Below are positions 7,246 to 9,185 of a stretch of 9,185 bases of DNA, one piece after another (positions within the stretch are counted from its first letter, which is position 1; the number at the start of each line of letters is the position of its first letter). The notes under the pieces were generated by a model. The model did not search any database. It was given only the letters and a program-made list of their open reading frames with translations, and had not been told where the DNA came from. Source of the DNA: Clostridia bacterium (GTDB lineage Bacteria > Bacillota > Clostridia > Oscillospirales > Oscillospiraceae); the NCBI GenBank assembly GCA_003245395.1, contig QKDF01000211.1, positions 1 to 9,185 of the forward strand. Direction: 5' to 3'. Position numbers and translations under genes: made by a program.

Positions 7246-8037
7246 ATGAATCTGCTGGGGACGGTACTGGCAATCACGGCGGTGGCAGGAATCGGCGGTA
7301 CGGGACTGGGCGGGGCGGCGGCCTGCCTGCTGAGGAGGGACTCGGAAAAGACAATCAGCATCCTGCTGAGCTTTGCCGCGGGGGTCATGACCGCCGTGGT
7401 ATGCTTCGACCTGATCACCGATGCGCTGGAGTCGGGGGGCGGAGGCAGAAGCGTATGGACGGTGGCGGCGGGAGTTCTGGCGGGATACGGCGCGGTGGCG
7501 GTGCTCAATGCATGGATCGACGGACGGGCGGGGCTGGCCGGAGGTAACGGTGCGCCGGGAGGGCGCGGAACGGCAGGGCGAGCGCGCAGCCTTTTGGTGG
7601 CCGGGGTGGTGATGGCCGCGGCCATCGCCCTGCACAACGTTCCGGAGGGGATGGTCATCGGGGCATCCTTCGCCCGGGGAGCGGGGCATTCCGCCCGGGA
7701 AGGATTCGTTTTGGCGGCGGTCATTGGGCTGCACAATGTTCCGGAGGGCATGGCGGTGGCGGTTCCGCTGATCTCCGGCAGCATGTCCAGGGCCAAAGCT
7801 GCATTTATTTCCGCCGTCACGGGCGCACCCACGGTGCTGGGGGCGCTGATCGGATATTCCCTGGGAACCATGGGGCCAAGGATGCTGGCGGCGTCACTGA
7901 GCTTTGCTTCCGGCGCGATGCTGTATGTGGTGTTCGGCGAACTGCTGCCAGAGTCCGCAGAAATGTGGCACTCGCAGGCAACGGCGCTGGCGGCTGTGAT
8001 CGGAATGCTGGTGGGACTGGTTATCGTCTACGTATAA
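7246..8037 (+). CDS. ZIP-family divalent metal transporter
   Basis: A 263-residue polytopic membrane protein of the ZIP (ZupT-like) family, which brings zinc and related divalent metals (Fe, Mn, Co) into the cytoplasm. Both metal-binding helices show the family signature: HNVPEG at residues 130-135 (helix 4) and again at 163-168 (helix 5), where the His, Asn and Glu residues form the binuclear metal site. Helix 2 reads FAAGVMTAVVCFDLITDAL and a later helix FASGAMLYVVFGELLPES, both typical of the family. The variable loop between helices 3 and 4 (about residues 92-115) is rich in Gly and Arg and lacks the His cluster often found there. Length is normal for bacterial members. It is separated from the antiporter operon by one terminator and followed by another, so it is probably regulated on its own. 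No clear Zur- or Fur-type operator is visible upstream. The exact metal cannot be told. Confidence 0.93.
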   Translation: MNLLGTVLAITAVAGIGGTGLGGAAACLLRRDSEKTISILLSFAAGVMTAVVCFDLITDALESGGGGRSVWTVAAGVLAGYGAVAVLNAWIDGRAGLAGGNGAPGGRGTAGRARSLLVAGVVMAAAIALHNVPEGMVIGASFARGAGHSAREGFVLAAVIGLHNVPEGMAVAVPLISGSMSRAKAAFISAVTGAPTVLGALIGYSLGTMGPRMLAASLSFASGAMLYVVFGELLPESAEMWHSQATALAAVIGMLVGLVIVYV

Positions 8038-8055
8038 CGGGAATATAGGCGCTTT

Positions 8056-8090
8056 TGGCGCGGCCTGAAAAGGCCGCGCCATATTTTTTT
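8056..8090 (+). terminator. Strong Rho-independent terminator after the ZIP gene
   Basis: A perfect 10-base-pair stem (TGGCGCGGCC 8056-8065 with GGCCGCGCCA 8072-8081), a six-base loop TGAAAA and a run of seven T at 8084-8090 after TA. It begins 19 bases after the ZIP stop codon and insulates the host genes from the phage-type genes that follow. Confidence 0.95.
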
Positions 8091-8117
8091 GCTTTCGTGC
8101 ATTAAATCGTGCAAAAT
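8089..8117 (+). promoter_or_regulatory. Weak candidate promoter before the terminase genes
   Basis: TTGCTT (8089-8094, three of six matches to the -35 consensus) and CAAAAT (8112-8117, four of six matches to the -10 consensus) are 17 bases apart, the ideal spacing. It is the best pair I can find after the terminator, but the match is poor and could be chance. Confidence 0.25.
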
Positions 8118-8139
8118 TCCCTGTTCGGGAAGACAGGGA
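8095..8139. repeat. Short direct repeat and hairpin in the leader of the terminase genes
   Basis: TCGTGCA occurs at 8095-8101 and 8107-8113 with a TTAAA spacer (12-base period). A 7-base-pair inverted repeat follows (TCCCTGT 8118-8124 with ACAGGGA 8133-8139, 8-base loop). Both lie between the terminator and the small terminase ribosome binding site. They could be an operator, a packaging-initiation site bound by the small terminase, or chance. Confidence 0.4.
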
Positions 8140-8146
8140 TGAAAAG

Positions 8147-8152
8147 AGGAGG
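8147..8152 (+). promoter_or_regulatory. Ribosome binding site of the small terminase gene
   Basis: A perfect AGGAGG 6 bases before the ATG at 8159. It decides this start over the ATG at 8171 four codons downstream. Confidence 0.75.
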
Positions 8153-8158
8153 GATGGG

Positions 8159-8608
8159 ATGCGAGAGAAAATGAGCCGGGAGGACTCGGAGCGGTTTTGC
8201 CGGGTATACCTGCAGACCATGGACCCTGCCCGGGCGGCGGAAAAAATCGGGCGGACGGACGGGGAGGCGCTCCTGAAGGACGCGGGGGTAAAAAAGACCT
8301 TGCGTACCTGGAGAGAGGGGGAGGGCGTGTGCCGCGCCGACGTGGTGCGCAGGCTGTGCGAGCTGGCGTTCGGGCGAGCCAATGACGTTGTGGAGCTGGC
8401 GCTCTCCGGCAGGGAGCAGATGAATTTGGGTAGTATGGACCTGTCCGCCGTGGCGGAATGCAAGGTCACGGACAAGGGGATGGAAGTCAAATTTATCGAC
8501 CGGGTGCGGGCACTGGAGGTGCTGTGGGGCCTGCTGGAGGATGGCGACAACCGAGCCGAGCGGTTTTTGCAGGCTTTGGAGGCCGTTGGCGGAAGAGAGG
8601 AGTCATAG
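8159..8608 (+). CDS. Phage terminase small subunit
   Basis: A 149-residue soluble protein resembling the Terminase_2 small subunit family, which recognises phage DNA and guides the large subunit to start packaging. The N-terminal part (about residues 6-50) has the helix-turn-helix-like pattern of the family: an aromatic FCRVYL, then ARAAEKIGR, then a Leu-rich segment ending VKKTL. The middle (about 58-80) carries the ADVVRRLCELAFGRANDVVEL segment matching the 'leader of a helix bundle' region that follows the DNA-binding domain, and the C-terminal part (about 95-125) has the short beta strands then the DRVRALEVLWGLL helix. Length is normal. The gene directly downstream is a large terminase, the usual order and close spacing (3 bases between stop and GTG), which strongly supports the call. 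No lysogeny genes precede it. Confidence 0.82.
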   Translation: MREKMSREDSERFCRVYLQTMDPARAAEKIGRTDGEALLKDAGVKKTLRTWREGEGVCRADVVRRLCELAFGRANDVVELALSGREQMNLGSMDLSAVAECKVTDKGMEVKFIDRVRALEVLWGLLEDGDNRAERFLQALEAVGGREES

Positions 8609-8611
8609 CGC

Positions 8612-9185
8612 GTGGAGACAAGCAGCGGATTTTCCCCAAAGCAGCTGCGGGTGCTGCGCTGGTGGCAGACGGACGGTGAACGCTTCGACGCTGTGATCTG
8701 CGACGGAGCGGTGCGCAGCGGCAAGACCTTTTCTATGGGGATCGGCTTTTTCCTCTGGGCCATGTGCCGGTTTGACCGTCAGCAGTTCGGCGTGTGCGGA
8801 AAGACCATCCTCGCGCTGCGGCGCAACGTGCTGGGGGAGGTGATCCCCTTCTTACGGGGCATGGGGATGCGGTGCAGGGAGAAGCGGTCGGAAAACCTGC
8901 TGATCGTCCGGATGGGACGGCGGGAGAACCGGTTTTACCTGTTCGGAGGAAAGGATGAATCCAGCGCCGCCCTGATTCAGGGCAGCACCTTTGCCGGTGT
9001 GCTGCTGGACGAGGTCGCCCTGATGCCCCGCAGCTTTGTGGAACAGGCCTGCGCCCGGTGCAGCGTGCCGGGGAGCAAGCTATGGTTCAACTGCAACCCG
9101 GCCAACCCCGCTCACTGGTTTTATCGGGAGTGGATCTGTCGGGCGGAGGAGAAGCGGGCGCTCTACCTTCACTTTACCATGGAGG
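8612..9185 (+). CDS. Phage terminase large subunit (PBSX type), 3' end missing
   Basis: The first 191 codons of the packaging motor ATPase and nuclease, running off the window. The reading frame is open from a GTG at 8612, preceded by AGAGGAG (8596-8602) at 9 bases; there is no stop before the window end. The Walker A loop is visible as GAVRSGKT (residues 32-39), the Walker B strand as VLLDEV with Asp133 and catalytic Glu134 (130-135), and the coupling motif as FNCNP (159-163), followed by HWFYREW. These match the ATPase domain of PBSX-type large terminases (XtmB group). The C-terminal nuclease domain would lie beyond base 9185, so it is unknown whether the gene is intact. It follows the small terminase with a 3-base gap and is almost certainly in the same transcript. 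Confidence 0.93.
   Translation, partial: METSSGFSPKQLRVLRWWQTDGERFDAVICDGAVRSGKTFSMGIGFFLWAMCRFDRQQFGVCGKTILALRRNVLGEVIPFLRGMGMRCREKRSENLLIVRMGRRENRFYLFGGKDESSAALIQGSTFAGVLLDEVALMPRSFVEQACARCSVPGSKLWFNCNPANPAHWFYREWICRAEEKRALYLHFTME

Noticed and set aside
7023..7871. A 282-codon open frame on the minus strand opposite the ZIP gene.
   Set aside because: Pro/Ala/Ser-rich shadow of a certain gene; it also crosses the terminator hairpin, which a real coding sequence would rarely do.
8101..8117. Possible Zur-like half site (TAAATCGT) near the ZIP gene.
   Set aside because: The matching inverted half (ACGATTTA) is missing and the sequence lies downstream of the ZIP gene, after its terminator.
7894..8763. 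A 289-codon open frame on the minus strand over the terminase genes.
   Set aside because: It runs through the strong terminator at 8056-8090 and the terminase genes, and its protein is a low-complexity Ser/Arg-rich sequence.
1..9185. CRISPR array, insertion sequence, tRNA or rRNA.
   Set aside because: I looked for regular repeat-spacer patterns, transposase frames and cloverleaf or conserved RNA segments and saw none.

Overview
The window looks like a GC-rich anaerobic Firmicute of the Oscillospiraceae type (Flavonifractor/Lawsonibacter-like). This is inferred from the strong AGGAGG-type ribosome binding sites, the mix of ATG and GTG starts, the GC-rich Clostridia-like codon use and the gene content. 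No 16S or other marker gene is present, so the taxonomy is only a suggestion. Coding density is very high and every gene is on the + strand. No stretch over 300 bases lacks a gene; the longest gap is 8038-8158.

Positions 1-7156 are the 3' part of an Mrp/Mbh-type cation:proton antiporter operon. In order it holds the C-terminal part of an MrpB (MnhB) subunit cut by the window edge, an MrpC/NuoK-like subunit, and then four consecutive large NuoL/M/N (MrpD/MrpA)-like proton-translocating subunits of 504, 481, 495 and 649 residues. Each of the four keeps the Glu in helix 5 and the Lys residues in helices 7, 8 and 12 that carry protons through such pumps. The fourth also has a C-terminal extension arranged like the lateral helix of NuoL. 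The genes overlap by one base or are at most 30 bases apart and are probably co-transcribed and translationally coupled. The window contains no peripheral redox subunits (hydrogenase or Fe-S subunits). It therefore shows only the membrane arm, and any redox or further Mrp subunits must lie upstream of base 1.

A terminator hairpin (7189-7228) closes this operon. Almost immediately after it comes a ZIP-family divalent metal transporter gene (7246-8037) whose Shine-Dalgarno region repeats 10 bases of the hairpin. A second, strong Rho-independent terminator (8056-8090) follows.

From about 8100 to the window end the content changes to phage DNA packaging genes: a small terminase subunit (8159-8608) and the N-terminal 191 residues of a PBSX-type large terminase (8612 onward, cut by the window edge). 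No integrase, repressor or tRNA attachment site separates them from the host genes, so this is either an unusual prophage edge or a remnant or domesticated packaging module. I did not find a CRISPR array, insertion sequence, tRNA or rRNA.
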